The notes below the pieces were generated by a model. The model ran no database searches. It was not told where the DNA came from and saw only the letters and a list, made by a program, of their open reading frames with translations. Shown in pieces: positions 55,873-64,000 of a DNA stretch of 64,000 nucleotides. Position 1 is the stretch's first letter. Each line of letters begins with the position of its first letter. Location of the stretch: contig CCNC01000094.1 of assembly GCA_000824845.1 (NCBI GenBank), positions 186,001 through 250,000 of the forward strand, given 5' to 3'. Origin of the DNA: Mesorhizobium sp. ORS 3359 (lineage in GTDB: Bacteria; Pseudomonadota; Alphaproteobacteria; Rhizobiales; Rhizobiaceae). The translations under genes and the position numbers were made by a program.

Positions 55873-56484
55873 TCAACGTGCGGCAATCAGCGCACCGGTG
55901 CCGATCATCGCGCCGCCGGCGAACCTGTTCATCAGGCGCATGCGCCTCGGGGTGTTGAACCAGCCGGCTGCCCGGCCGGCCATCGCGGCGTAGATGCCCA
56001 TGGTGATGACATTGACGCTGATTACGACGAGCACCACCAGCAGGCCATCGGCGAAGGTCATGGTATCGAGGTTCAGGATCAGTGGCATGATAGAGGCGTG
56101 GAACAGGATCGCCTTCGGATTGCCGAGCGCAATGGAAGCGCCGAGAACGAAAGACCGCGACAGCCGCGCCTGCGACCGAGGAGATTCGTCCTGTTGTTTG
56201 GCGGCGGCTCGCCACATCCTGATCCCGAGAAAGACGAGGTAAGCGGCGCCCGCGTATTTCAGCAAAAGAAAAATCCATTCGAAGGTCTGAGCAAGCGCCA
56301 CCAGTCCGAGCAGCGCCAGGGTGACCAGCACGGCGTCGCCTGCGGCGACGCCGACACCGGTCATGAACGCCCGGCCGAAGCCGCGCGACAAACCGTTAGT
56401 GATGACCGCGAACATCGCCGGCCCAGGCGTGGCGGCTGCCAATGTGATTGCGATGCAATAAGCCAGGAACGCCGTCACCGTCAT
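55873..56484 (-). CDS. LysE family amino-acid exporter
   Basis: A 203-residue inner-membrane exporter of the LysE/RhtB family with about six hydrophobic segments. The family's opening is AYCIAITLAAATPGPAMFAV (conserved TPGP), with GRAFMTGVGVAAGDAVLV and LGNPKAILFHASIMP following. The ATG at 56484 overlaps the DUF4031 stop (ATGA), which favours it over an upstream start. Exported substrate unknown; relatives move Lys, Arg, Thr or homoserine lactones. Confidence 0.9.
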   Translation of the reverse strand: MTVTAFLAYCIAITLAAATPGPAMFAVITNGLSRGFGRAFMTGVGVAAGDAVLVTLALLGLVALAQTFEWIFLLLKYAGAAYLVFLGIRMWRAAAKQQDESPRSQARLSRSFVLGASIALGNPKAILFHASIMPLILNLDTMTFADGLLVVLVVISVNVITMGIYAAMAGRAAGWFNTPRRMRLMNRFAGGAMIGTGALIAAR

Positions 56485-56759
56485 CGTCTCACCTTCCCAT
56501 TCGGCACTCGCACACGGCGGAAGACCGCCACGATCTCCTCGCGGCTGCATTCGACGGCCCCGAGCCGCACCGCGCGGTCGCGCTCTAAGCCGGTTATATC
56601 GTAGTGCGGCGCCGACGTCTTGGGCGGCCCCTGGTAGGATGAGCGTTTGATGCCGAGCTCGGCAGCGAAGCGATGCAGTTCATCGACCTCATCGGCAAGG
56701 AGGTGGCACCAGCGGTGGCCGGCCCATTTCCAGATCGCCGCATCGACATAGATCGCCAT
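56481..56759 (-). CDS. DUF4031 domain protein
   Basis: A 92-residue protein of the DUF4031 family (opening MAIYVDAAIWKWAGHRWCHL, then LADEVDELHRFAAELG, with the conserved HYDI in APHYDITGLERDRAV). Members are small, often next to transporters or modification genes, and of unknown function. The gene overlaps the LysE gene by four bases and is translated before it. The ATG at 56759 is chosen because the domain starts there. Confidence 0.8.
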   Translation of the reverse strand: MAIYVDAAIWKWAGHRWCHLLADEVDELHRFAAELGIKRSSYQGPPKTSAPHYDITGLERDRAVRLGAVECSREEIVAVFRRVRVPNGKVRR

Positions 56760-56841
56760 CAGGCTCGCCGCACTTTGTAGCCTCACACATGGCGTCTGGA
56801 GGCCAAGCCTGCAAGCCGGTGTCGCCGATCGTCGGGAATCG

Positions 56842-57672
56842 CTATTTCGAAGCCGGGCAAGGCTTGGTCTGGTCGAATAGCGACAGGTTCACCAGCTTGC
56901 CGGTCATCGAGAAGTCGCCATAGTCCATGACGAGGTCGCGGGTGATGCCGTTCTCGTGCAGCTTGAAGCTGATCCGGTACTCCGGCACCTCTTCGCCGCT
57001 TTTGTCGGTATCGTCGAAATAGGCGATGTCGACCGGCCAGTATTTGTCCGAGGCGAGTTTGGCCAGCGCCGGCGCTTCCGGATCCGTCTTGTCGGAATCG
57101 GTCTTCTTGCCGACGATGACGGTGGTGCTCATCACCTTGTTGGCATCCTCCGAGCCGTCGAACAGATTGGTCTGGTAGAAATTCTCGCCCTTCTCGGCTT
57201 TGCCGATCAGCTCGACCAGATGTTGGGTCGGAAACTGCGTGGCCGCAAGCTCGAGGCTGCTCTTCTCGGGCTTGTCGATATCGACCTTGAGGCCCTTCGC
57301 TTCCCGCGTGGCCACCCCCTTCACCTCCTTGTCGAGGTTCTGGTCGACAAAGGATTTCGTCACGAAGGAAAAGGTCTTGCCTTCGGCATCTTCGAAAGTC
57401 GTCGTCTGCTGGTCGGTCAGCCTGGTGTTGTCGTTGGTTACGATCTGGGTGACGAAGCGGAACTTGACCGTGTAACCCTCGCAGGCGGAGCCGTTGAACT
57501 CATAGACCATGCGGCCGGTGATGCCCGTGATGCCCGAACGGTCGGAGGCCTTGTTGAGTGTCAGATCGTAGACCGCGCGATGCGCCTGCAGCGCGGGCAC
57601 CGCAAGGGCCGGCGCCATTGGGAACGCCGCCGAAAGACAGGCGGCGGTGAGAAAAAGGCGCGTTGCGCGCAT
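56842..57672 (-). CDS. eipB: EipB-like periplasmic envelope-integrity protein (DUF1849)
   Basis: A 276-residue exported protein of the DUF1849/EipB family, shown in Brucella to be a periplasmic beta-spiral protein required for envelope integrity. A signal peptide (TRLFLTAACLSAAFPMAPALA) is followed by LQAHRAVYDLTL, GRMVYEFNGSACEGYTVKF and late FSMTGKLVNLSLFDQTKPC. The two cysteines (SAC and KPC) correspond to the conserved disulfide of the family. The start ATG follows directly on a divergent gap of 138 bases before the RidA gene. Confidence 0.88.
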   Translation of the reverse strand: MRATRLFLTAACLSAAFPMAPALAVPALQAHRAVYDLTLNKASDRSGITGITGRMVYEFNGSACEGYTVKFRFVTQIVTNDNTRLTDQQTTTFEDAEGKTFSFVTKSFVDQNLDKEVKGVATREAKGLKVDIDKPEKSSLELAATQFPTQHLVELIGKAEKGENFYQTNLFDGSEDANKVMSTTVIVGKKTDSDKTDPEAPALAKLASDKYWPVDIAYFDDTDKSGEEVPEYRISFKLHENGITRDLVMDYGDFSMTGKLVNLSLFDQTKPCPASK

Positions 57673-57810
57673 ACGTTGCTCCGATCGTCGCGGCGCGAGA
57701 CAGGCCGCAGGGAAAGATGGTCCAGCTTAAAAAAAGTCGTGGCGGAAGCGAGGCAAAAATAGCAATTTCGGCCCGGCCAACGCGGCGCCTTCCAGCAATA
57801 GGGAAAACCA

Positions 57811-58275
57811 ATGAGCGAAACAATCGAAAAGCGGCTAAGCGATCTTGGCGTGGCCATTCCGGCCGCCGCCGCGCCCGCCGCCAACTATGTGCCCTATTGC
57901 CGGACCGGCAACACGCTGTTCACCGCCGGCCAGCTGCCGCTGAAGGACGGCAAGCTGCAGGCAAGCGGGCTGCTCGGCCGCGACATCGATACCGCCGCTG
58001 GCAAGGAAGGCGCGAAATTCTGCGCCATCAACATCCTGGCGCAGGCCAAGGCTGCGCTCGGTGATCTCGAGAGGATCCGGCGCGTGGTCAAGATCACTGT
58101 CTTCGTCGCCTCCGCTCCTGATTTCGGCGAGCAGCATCTTGTTGCCAACGGCGCCTCCGACTTCCTGGTCGCGGCACTCGGCGAGCGTGGCAAGCACGCC
58201 CGATCCGCCGTCGGCACCGCCTCGCTGCCGCTCAACGCCGCGGTCGAAATCGAAGCGATCTTCGAAGTCGAGTGA
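57811..58275 (+). CDS. RidA family protein (YjgF/YER057c/UK114)
   Basis: A 154-residue RidA superfamily protein; canonical RidA hydrolyses reactive enamine/imine intermediates to keto acids. The family C-terminal motif reads ARSAVGTASLPLNAAVEIEA with the conserved arginine. The N-terminal part (VPYCRTGNTLFTAGQLPLKD) fits the longer, about 150-residue subgroup rather than 128-residue RidA. Nine bases separate it from the glycerophosphodiesterase gene, suggesting co-transcription. Confidence 0.9.
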   Translation: MSETIEKRLSDLGVAIPAAAAPAANYVPYCRTGNTLFTAGQLPLKDGKLQASGLLGRDIDTAAGKEGAKFCAINILAQAKAALGDLERIRRVVKITVFVASAPDFGEQHLVANGASDFLVAALGERGKHARSAVGTASLPLNAAVEIEAIFEVE

Positions 58276-58283
58276 GGTTCCCG

Positions 58284-59012
58284 ATGACCGATCTTTCCTG
58301 GCTGATCGCGCAGCCTGTCGCGCATCGCGGCTTCCACGACATGAACAAGACCCGCTGGGAGAACACGCTGTCGGCCTTCGCCGCGGCGGCCGAACGCGGC
58401 TATGCCATCGAATGCGACGTGCATCTCTCGTCGGACGGCGTTCCGGTCATCATCCATGACGGCGACCTGAAGCGCCTGACTGGCGAGGACGGCTTCATCT
58501 GGCAACGCACCGCGGCCGAGCTGGCAACGCTCGGGATCGGCGGCACCAAGGACCACCTGCCGACCCTGCAGGAAGCGCTCGACCTGATCGACGGCCGCGT
58601 GCCGCTGGTGGTCGAACTGAAAGGCGTTCCCGGCCATGACGCGGGGCTGGTGGCAGCCGTCGGCCGGCTGCTCAAGCGCTACGAGGGCAAGGTGGCCATC
58701 ATGTCGTTCGATCACTGGCTGATCCGCGACTTCGCCAGGGACGCGCCGGGCATCCCCGGCGGGCTGACCGCCTACGGCAAGGACAACCAGCTGATTGAGG
58801 CGCATTTCGCTATGCTGGCGCATGATCTCGCCTTCACCTCCTACGCCGCCGGCGACCTGCCCAACCCCTTCGTCAGCTTCGTGCGCGAGAAGCTCAAAAT
58901 GCCCGTCATTACCTGGACCGTGCATGACCAGCCGGCGGTCGACCTCACCTTCAAATACGCCGATCAGATGACCTTCGAGGGTTTCGAGCCAGACCTGGTG
59001 AAGGTCGCCTGA
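58284..59012 (+). CDS. Glycerophosphodiester phosphodiesterase
   Basis: A 242-residue TIM-barrel enzyme releasing glycerol-3-phosphate from glycerophosphodiesters. The catalytic and metal residues stand in VAHRGFHD, NTLSAFAAAAERGYAIECDV and VPVIIHDGDLKRLTG. No signal peptide is visible, so a cytoplasmic form is likely. The ATG at 58284 is preferred to a GTG four codons upstream. It continues the RidA transcript. Confidence 0.92.
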   Translation: MTDLSWLIAQPVAHRGFHDMNKTRWENTLSAFAAAAERGYAIECDVHLSSDGVPVIIHDGDLKRLTGEDGFIWQRTAAELATLGIGGTKDHLPTLQEALDLIDGRVPLVVELKGVPGHDAGLVAAVGRLLKRYEGKVAIMSFDHWLIRDFARDAPGIPGGLTAYGKDNQLIEAHFAMLAHDLAFTSYAAGDLPNPFVSFVREKLKMPVITWTVHDQPAVDLTFKYADQMTFEGFEPDLVKVA

Positions 59013-59065
59013 GGAGTGCCCGAAACGTGACTTGCAGCGTCCTTGAGGACGCTTAAATAAGCCCC

Positions 59066-60280
59066 ATGGATCAAGGCGACGACGACGATGGACGGGCAGC
59101 GAACGCGGATTATGCGATCCGCGTCGCGGCCGGCATCGGCGCGTTCACCTGCGAGGAATGGGACGGCTTTGCCGGGACCACGCGCGGCGATAAAGAAAAC
59201 GGCTACAACCCGCTGGTTTCATTCGCCTTTCTGAGCGCCTTGGAAGATTCCGGTTGCGCTGTCCGGCGCACCGGCTGGCAGGGCCATCACCTGAGGCTGG
59301 AAACGACGCAAGGCAGGCTTCTCGGCGCTGTTCCCTGCTATCTTAAATCGCACAGCCAGGGCGAATATGTCTTCGACCATGGTTGGTCCGACGCCTTCGA
59401 GCGCGCCGGTGGCCGCTATTACCCAAAGCTGCAATGCTCGGTGCCGTTCACGCCGGTCACCGGCCCTCGTCTGCTGGTCAGCAAAGGGGAGGACGCAGGC
59501 GCCGTGAAGGCCGGCCTGGCGGAGGGATTGAAGCTCGTGACCGACAAGCTTGGCGTCTCTTCCGCGCATGTCACCTTCGCAAACGAGCCGGACGTCGCGA
59601 CGCTGGAAGCGGCGGGCTTCCTGCATCGCACCGACCAGCAGTTCCATTTTTTCAACGAAGGCTTTTCGACCTATGACGACTTCCTCGCCACGCTTGCCTC
59701 ACGCAAGCGCAAGGCGATGAAGAAGGAGCGCCGCGAGGCGCTTGTCGACGGGATCTCGATCGACTGGCTGACCGGCAAGGACATCACCGAGAGCGCCTGG
59801 GACGACTTCTTCGCCTTCTACATGGATACTGGCGGCCGCAAATGGGGCCGGCCCTATCTCAACCGGCAGTTCTTCTCGCTGATCGGCGAGCGCATGGCCG
59901 ACGACATTCTTCTGGTGATGGCCAAGCGCAATGGCCGCTACATCGCCGGCGCCATCAACTTCATCGGATCCGACGCGCTCTACGGCCGCAACTGGGGCTG
60001 CATCGAGGACCACCCTTTCCTGCATTTCGAGGTCTGCTACCACCAGGCCATCGACTTCGCCATCGACCGCAAGCTCAAAGTGGTGGAGGCAGGCGCGCAG
60101 GGCGAGCACAAGCTGGCGCGCGGCTACCGTCCGGTGACCATGCATTCGGCGCACTACATTTCTCATCCCGGCTTGCGCAACGCCGTCGCCGATTATCTCA
60201 GGCGCGAGCGACGCGAGGTCGAGCGCATGGGCGAGTATCTCGAAGAGCACACGCCGTTCCGCAAGGACCTCGGCGAATAA
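59066..60280 (+). CDS. FemAB-like/GNAT family N-acyltransferase (PF04339 type)
   Basis: A 404-residue protein of the peptidoglycan-biosynthesis/recognition FemAB-like group with a doubled GNAT fold. Typical sequences are HHLRLETTQGRLLGAVPCYL, GRYYPKLQCSVPFTPVTGPR, VTFANEPDVATLEAAGFLHR and the C-terminal FEVCYHQAIDFAI, then VEAGAQGEHKLARGYRPV. Members are widespread in proteobacteria but their acyl donor and acceptor are not established. The ATG at 59066 follows the phosphodiesterase by 53 bases. Confidence 0.86.
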   Translation: MDQGDDDDGRAANADYAIRVAAGIGAFTCEEWDGFAGTTRGDKENGYNPLVSFAFLSALEDSGCAVRRTGWQGHHLRLETTQGRLLGAVPCYLKSHSQGEYVFDHGWSDAFERAGGRYYPKLQCSVPFTPVTGPRLLVSKGEDAGAVKAGLAEGLKLVTDKLGVSSAHVTFANEPDVATLEAAGFLHRTDQQFHFFNEGFSTYDDFLATLASRKRKAMKKERREALVDGISIDWLTGKDITESAWDDFFAFYMDTGGRKWGRPYLNRQFFSLIGERMADDILLVMAKRNGRYIAGAINFIGSDALYGRNWGCIEDHPFLHFEVCYHQAIDFAIDRKLKVVEAGAQGEHKLARGYRPVTMHSAHYISHPGLRNAVADYLRRERREVERMGEYLEEHTPFRKDLGE

Positions 60281-60388
60281 TCCTGGGCAGCGAAAAGGCG
60301 GCTTGGCGGCCGATCTCGCCTGAACGCCTTGCCGCCCCCCGGCGGCTTCGCTAAACCGGACGGCGAATGCAATTGGGAGTGTCACCCC

Positions 60389-60817
60389 ATGGCCGAAGCC
60401 TATGATCCCGGCAACATCTTCGCGAAAATCCTGCGCGGCGAAATCCCATCGCACCGCGTCTATGAGGACGACGCGGTCGTCGCCTTCATGGATGTGATGC
60501 CGCAAGGCATGGGCCACACGCTGGTGGTGCCCAAGGCGCCGTCGCGCAACATGCTCGACGCCGATCCGGCAACGCTCGGCCCGCTGTTCGCGATCGTCCA
60601 GAAGATAGCCGTGGCGGTGAAAAAGGCCTTCGACGCCGACGGCGTCACCATCATGCAGTTCAACGAGCCTGCTTCCGGGCAGACCGTCTACCATCTCCAT
60701 GTCCATGTCGTGCCGCGCTTCGAGGGTGTACCGCTCAAGCCGCATTCCGGCCAGATGGAGAAGCCGGAGGTGCTGGCCGAGAATGCCGGCAAGATCCGCG
60801 AGGCTCTGGCGGGCTGA
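60389..60817 (+). CDS. HIT family protein (histidine triad nucleotide hydrolase)
   Basis: A 142-residue hydrolase of the HIT superfamily, which cleaves nucleoside phosphoramidates or dinucleoside polyphosphates. The active-site triad HLHVHVVPR (102-110) is intact, and FAKILRGEIPSHRVYEDD is the usual N-terminus. The ATG at 60389 is chosen over an upstream start. It is convergent with azlD, seven bases away. Confidence 0.93.
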   Translation: MAEAYDPGNIFAKILRGEIPSHRVYEDDAVVAFMDVMPQGMGHTLVVPKAPSRNMLDADPATLGPLFAIVQKIAVAVKKAFDADGVTIMQFNEPASGQTVYHLHVHVVPRFEGVPLKPHSGQMEKPEVLAENAGKIREALAG

Positions 60818-60824
60818 GGCGAGA

Positions 60825-61175
60825 TCAAAAGTTCAGATAAAGTCCCGCCAGCAGCAGAAACTCGGCTGTTGCGATGCCGACGACCATGCGCTTTCCCGAC
60901 ACCAGATAGGCGACGAAACCCAGGGCCGCCGCCCCTACCCTCAAGCCAAGCGAAGTGTGCGCCAGCGCACCGCCTGGAAAGACAATCAGGTTGCCGATGA
61001 CGGCGGCAACAAGCGCTGTCGCCATGGTGCGAACCAGCACCAACAGGTCTGAATCTTCGGAAAGCTTGCCGCCAAGATAGACGCCGAGGAAGCGCCAGAT
61101 ATCCGTCGCGGCGAAACCGGCGACGAGAATGAACATATATGGCCACCACCAGGCGCCGCTAGAAAAGTAGCTCAC
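60825..61175 (-). CDS. azlD: AzlD-type branched-chain amino-acid exporter small subunit
   Basis: A 116-residue membrane protein with about four hydrophobic segments. The start is a GTG overlapping the azlC stop (GTGA), which I favour because no ATG gives the full first helix. GAWWWPYMFILVAGFAATDI and SEDSDLLVLVRTMATALVAA are family-like. It pairs with AzlC to export branched-chain amino acids. Confidence 0.85.
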   Translation of the reverse strand: MSYFSSGAWWWPYMFILVAGFAATDIWRFLGVYLGGKLSEDSDLLVLVRTMATALVAAVIGNLIVFPGGALAHTSLGLRVGAAALGFVAYLVSGKRMVVGIATAEFLLLAGLYLNF

Positions 61176-61909
61176 GCCGCGCGCACCTTGCGCCGCCACA
61201 ATTGCAAGCCATGGGCCACAGTGCCGCCGATCAGTCCGGCAACCAGCAAATCGATCTGCGGCAACACTATGTGGAAGACCGGTCCGAGGACGAGGCCCAG
61301 GACCATTGCGACATGCCCTGCCCGTTCGCGTGCGGACCCCCACAACGAGGTCAGGAAATACATCGGGGTCAACATCAGCAACGCCGCCGAAACGGCGGAT
61401 GGCAGCGCATCCGCCACTGCATAGACGACGGTCACGACGACGACGTTCGTCGTCACCAGTGTACCGCCGAGGCCGGCATAGTAAGTCGTACGCATTTGAG
61501 GCGGGACGCGCTTGAGGCGCTCCATGGCCAGCACCCAGGAGGTCACGGCCACGAAATGCGCCAGGAGATATAGCACGCATCGCCGAGTTTTCCCGGTGCG
61601 CATCTCGGGTGCCAGCGCCATCACCATTGGCATCAGACGTATGGCGGACAACGTGACGGCGAACATCGCCGCCGGCAACGCTGCTCCCGATGCGATCGCG
61701 CCCACCAGCACGACCATGGATGGCAGCGCCCACACCGTCCCGGTCATGAAAGCGGCCTGTGCCACCGTGACCCCGGCGTCTTTCGCCAAGGCGGCAAAGC
61801 CAATGAACGAGCTGACGAGGATCAGGCCAGGCAGGGAAAAGGCCGCGCGGACACCACGCAGGAACCAGGTGGAACGAGGCGCTGTGACGTCCGAGGTCCA
61901 AGTCGACAT
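61172..61909 (-). CDS. azlC: AzlC-type branched-chain amino-acid exporter large subunit
   Basis: A 245-residue inner-membrane protein of the AzlC family with about seven segments. Landmarks are FLRGVRAAFSLPGLILVSSF, MTGTVWALPSMVVLVGAIAS and SAIRLMPMVMALAPEMR. The ATG at 61909 gives a normal N-terminus; upstream open frame is not domain-like. AzlC and AzlD act together, and the genes overlap by four bases. Confidence 0.88.
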   Translation of the reverse strand: MSTWTSDVTAPRSTWFLRGVRAAFSLPGLILVSSFIGFAALAKDAGVTVAQAAFMTGTVWALPSMVVLVGAIASGAALPAAMFAVTLSAIRLMPMVMALAPEMRTGKTRRCVLYLLAHFVAVTSWVLAMERLKRVPPQMRTTYYAGLGGTLVTTNVVVVTVVYAVADALPSAVSAALLMLTPMYFLTSLWGSARERAGHVAMVLGLVLGPVFHIVLPQIDLLVAGLIGGTVAHGLQLWRRKVRAA

Positions 61910-62075
61910 GTGCCGGCCATAGCATGCGCGGCCATAGGATGCGACCGCACCGGAAGCGGCGCATCGTCTTTCCATTGATCCAGCAAAATCCGTTGGCAGT
62001 TGGAGGACATCGGCCACGCGCAGCCACAACCCTTGCCGGCAAGACCCGTGCGGCGTTGGGAAATTGCCCTTTACT

Positions 62076-62702
62076 TCAGCCAACCGGTAGTTGCGCGAGG
62101 ATCCGAAATGCCGATGGCTCCGGTCCGCTGGACAGGTGCAGCCGAATCGCCTCAGCGCAATCCTGCGGGCTCAGCGGCGACGTATCGACTTCCAGATCGT
62201 AGATACCGGGTTTGTGCACCTCCTCCTGCCAGAGGCGGACAGGCAGCGGCACGGGATCGTCGTCCGTTCCGACGACATAGGGTGTACCGGTCTCGCTTGC
62301 GGCGCGCCTTCGCAGAACCACCTCGATCGGGCATTGGACGCCGACGAACAGGACCGGCAGGCCGGCCAAGCGCCGGGCACATTCGGGAAGGATGTTCAGG
62401 GGCCTGGAATAGGCGTCGTGGTGACCGACATCGACGACGACATTGAGCCCCAACCGGCTGTGGGCTGCGATTGCGTTGTAAAGCGCCGCGTAGAGCAGCG
62501 GCACGAAAGCCTCGATGTCGGGGCGTTCGCCGCCGGGGCGCAAGCCGATACCGGGGCGCAGTCGCGGCGGTGTACCCTGAGCGTAGGCATCGACGCCAAG
62601 ATTGATCCAGACACCCTCGAATGTCTCCTGGATCGCAGCGGCGACGCTCGACTTTCCCGAGCGCGGTGCCCCGTTGAGGATGATGATCTGGCCGGCGTCC
62701 AA
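62076..62702 (-). CDS. Chloramphenicol phosphotransferase-like kinase (CPT family)
   Basis: A 208-residue P-loop kinase of the chloramphenicol 3-O-phosphotransferase family. It opens GQIIILNGAPRSGKSSVAAAI (Walker A about 10-19), followed by WINLGVDAY with the family's catalytic Asp, and VVVDVGHHD. Characterised members in Streptomyces phosphorylate chloramphenicol; rhizobial relatives have unknown small-molecule substrates, so no resistance claim is made. The gene lies 62 bases after clpA, behind its terminator. Confidence 0.85.
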   Translation of the reverse strand: MDAGQIIILNGAPRSGKSSVAAAIQETFEGVWINLGVDAYAQGTPPRLRPGIGLRPGGERPDIEAFVPLLYAALYNAIAAHSRLGLNVVVDVGHHDAYSRPLNILPECARRLAGLPVLFVGVQCPIEVVLRRRAASETGTPYVVGTDDDPVPLPVRLWQEEVHKPGIYDLEVDTSPLSPQDCAEAIRLHLSSGPEPSAFRILAQLPVG

Positions 62703-62725
62703 GCAGCGCTCCCTTCAACGAAAAA

Positions 62726-62743
62726 GGCCCCGTTGCCGGGGCC
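62726..62743 (-). terminator. Rho-independent terminator of clpA
   Basis: GGCCCCG pairs with CGGGGCC (4-base loop) and is followed on the minus strand by TTTTT, 22 bases beyond the clpA stop. This is a textbook intrinsic terminator. Confidence 0.9.
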
Positions 62744-62764
62744 CTTTGTATTCAAGCGAGCCGA

Positions 62765-64000
<1,236 letters not shown>

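Overview
The window looks like a chromosomal segment of an alphaproteobacterium of the order Hyphomicrobiales, most probably Mesorhizobium or a close relative. This rests on high G+C coding sequence, the housekeeping gene order trpDC-moaC-moeA ... lexA-comEC-gltX-gltA-lpxB-lpxI-lpxA-fabZ-lpxD-bamA-rseP-cdsA-uppS-frr-pyrH ... tsf-rpsB, an alphaproteobacterial LexA operator (GAAC-N7-GAAC), and rhizobial families such as DUF982, EipB/DUF1849 and ExoY/ExoP-type polysaccharide proteins. The species call is inference; no rRNA or tRNA gene was recognised.

Region 1 (1-7600) is an accessory exopolysaccharide block with visibly lower G+C: a partial ExoY-like sugar transferase, an ExoP-like co-polymerase with a degraded ATP-binding loop, a small helical protein, a fusion of mannose-1-phosphate guanylyltransferase with an AGE-type sugar isomerase, a small basic protein, a Crp/Fnr regulator and the stub of a HlyD-type secretion adaptor.

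Region 2 (7780-17870) is a catabolic and transport island. An adducin-like class II aldolase, a GhrA-like dehydrogenase and a GntR regulator share a GTATACAG operator. A LacI regulator with an AAACCGGTTT operator then precedes a complete spermidine/putrescine-type ABC importer. Inside that importer operon are an arginine-deiminase-superfamily enzyme and an M24-fold enzyme that lacks most metal ligands. I infer uptake and hydrolysis of an unidentified guanidino or amide compound.

Region 3 (17890-25140) holds a DUF982 protein, an NCS1 nucleobase symporter, a DUF1697 protein, CTP synthase (pyrG), an L,D-transpeptidase, secG and tpiA. Region 4 (25280-34055) runs ppiD-trpD-trpC-moaC-moeA as a tight operon, then kynurenine formamidase and kynureninase on the other strand, then lexA behind two LexA boxes. 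Region 5 (34049-55870) is comEC, gltX, gltA, the lipid A/outer-membrane/phospholipid operon from lpxD to pyrH, and rpsB-tsf. A LysR-controlled NTF2-like plus aldo/keto reductase pair separates tsf from pyrH. Region 6 (55870-64000) carries LysE, DUF4031, EipB, RidA, a glycerophosphodiesterase, a FemAB/GNAT-like protein, a HIT hydrolase, AzlCD, a chloramphenicol-phosphotransferase-like kinase and a clpA truncated by the window edge.

Several intergenic elements are reported: Rho-independent terminators, a nested stem leader before rpsB, a hairpin separating the binding-protein gene from its permease gene, and two copies of a long palindromic repeat lying between convergent genes and supplying stop codons. 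No CRISPR array, insertion sequence or prophage was seen.
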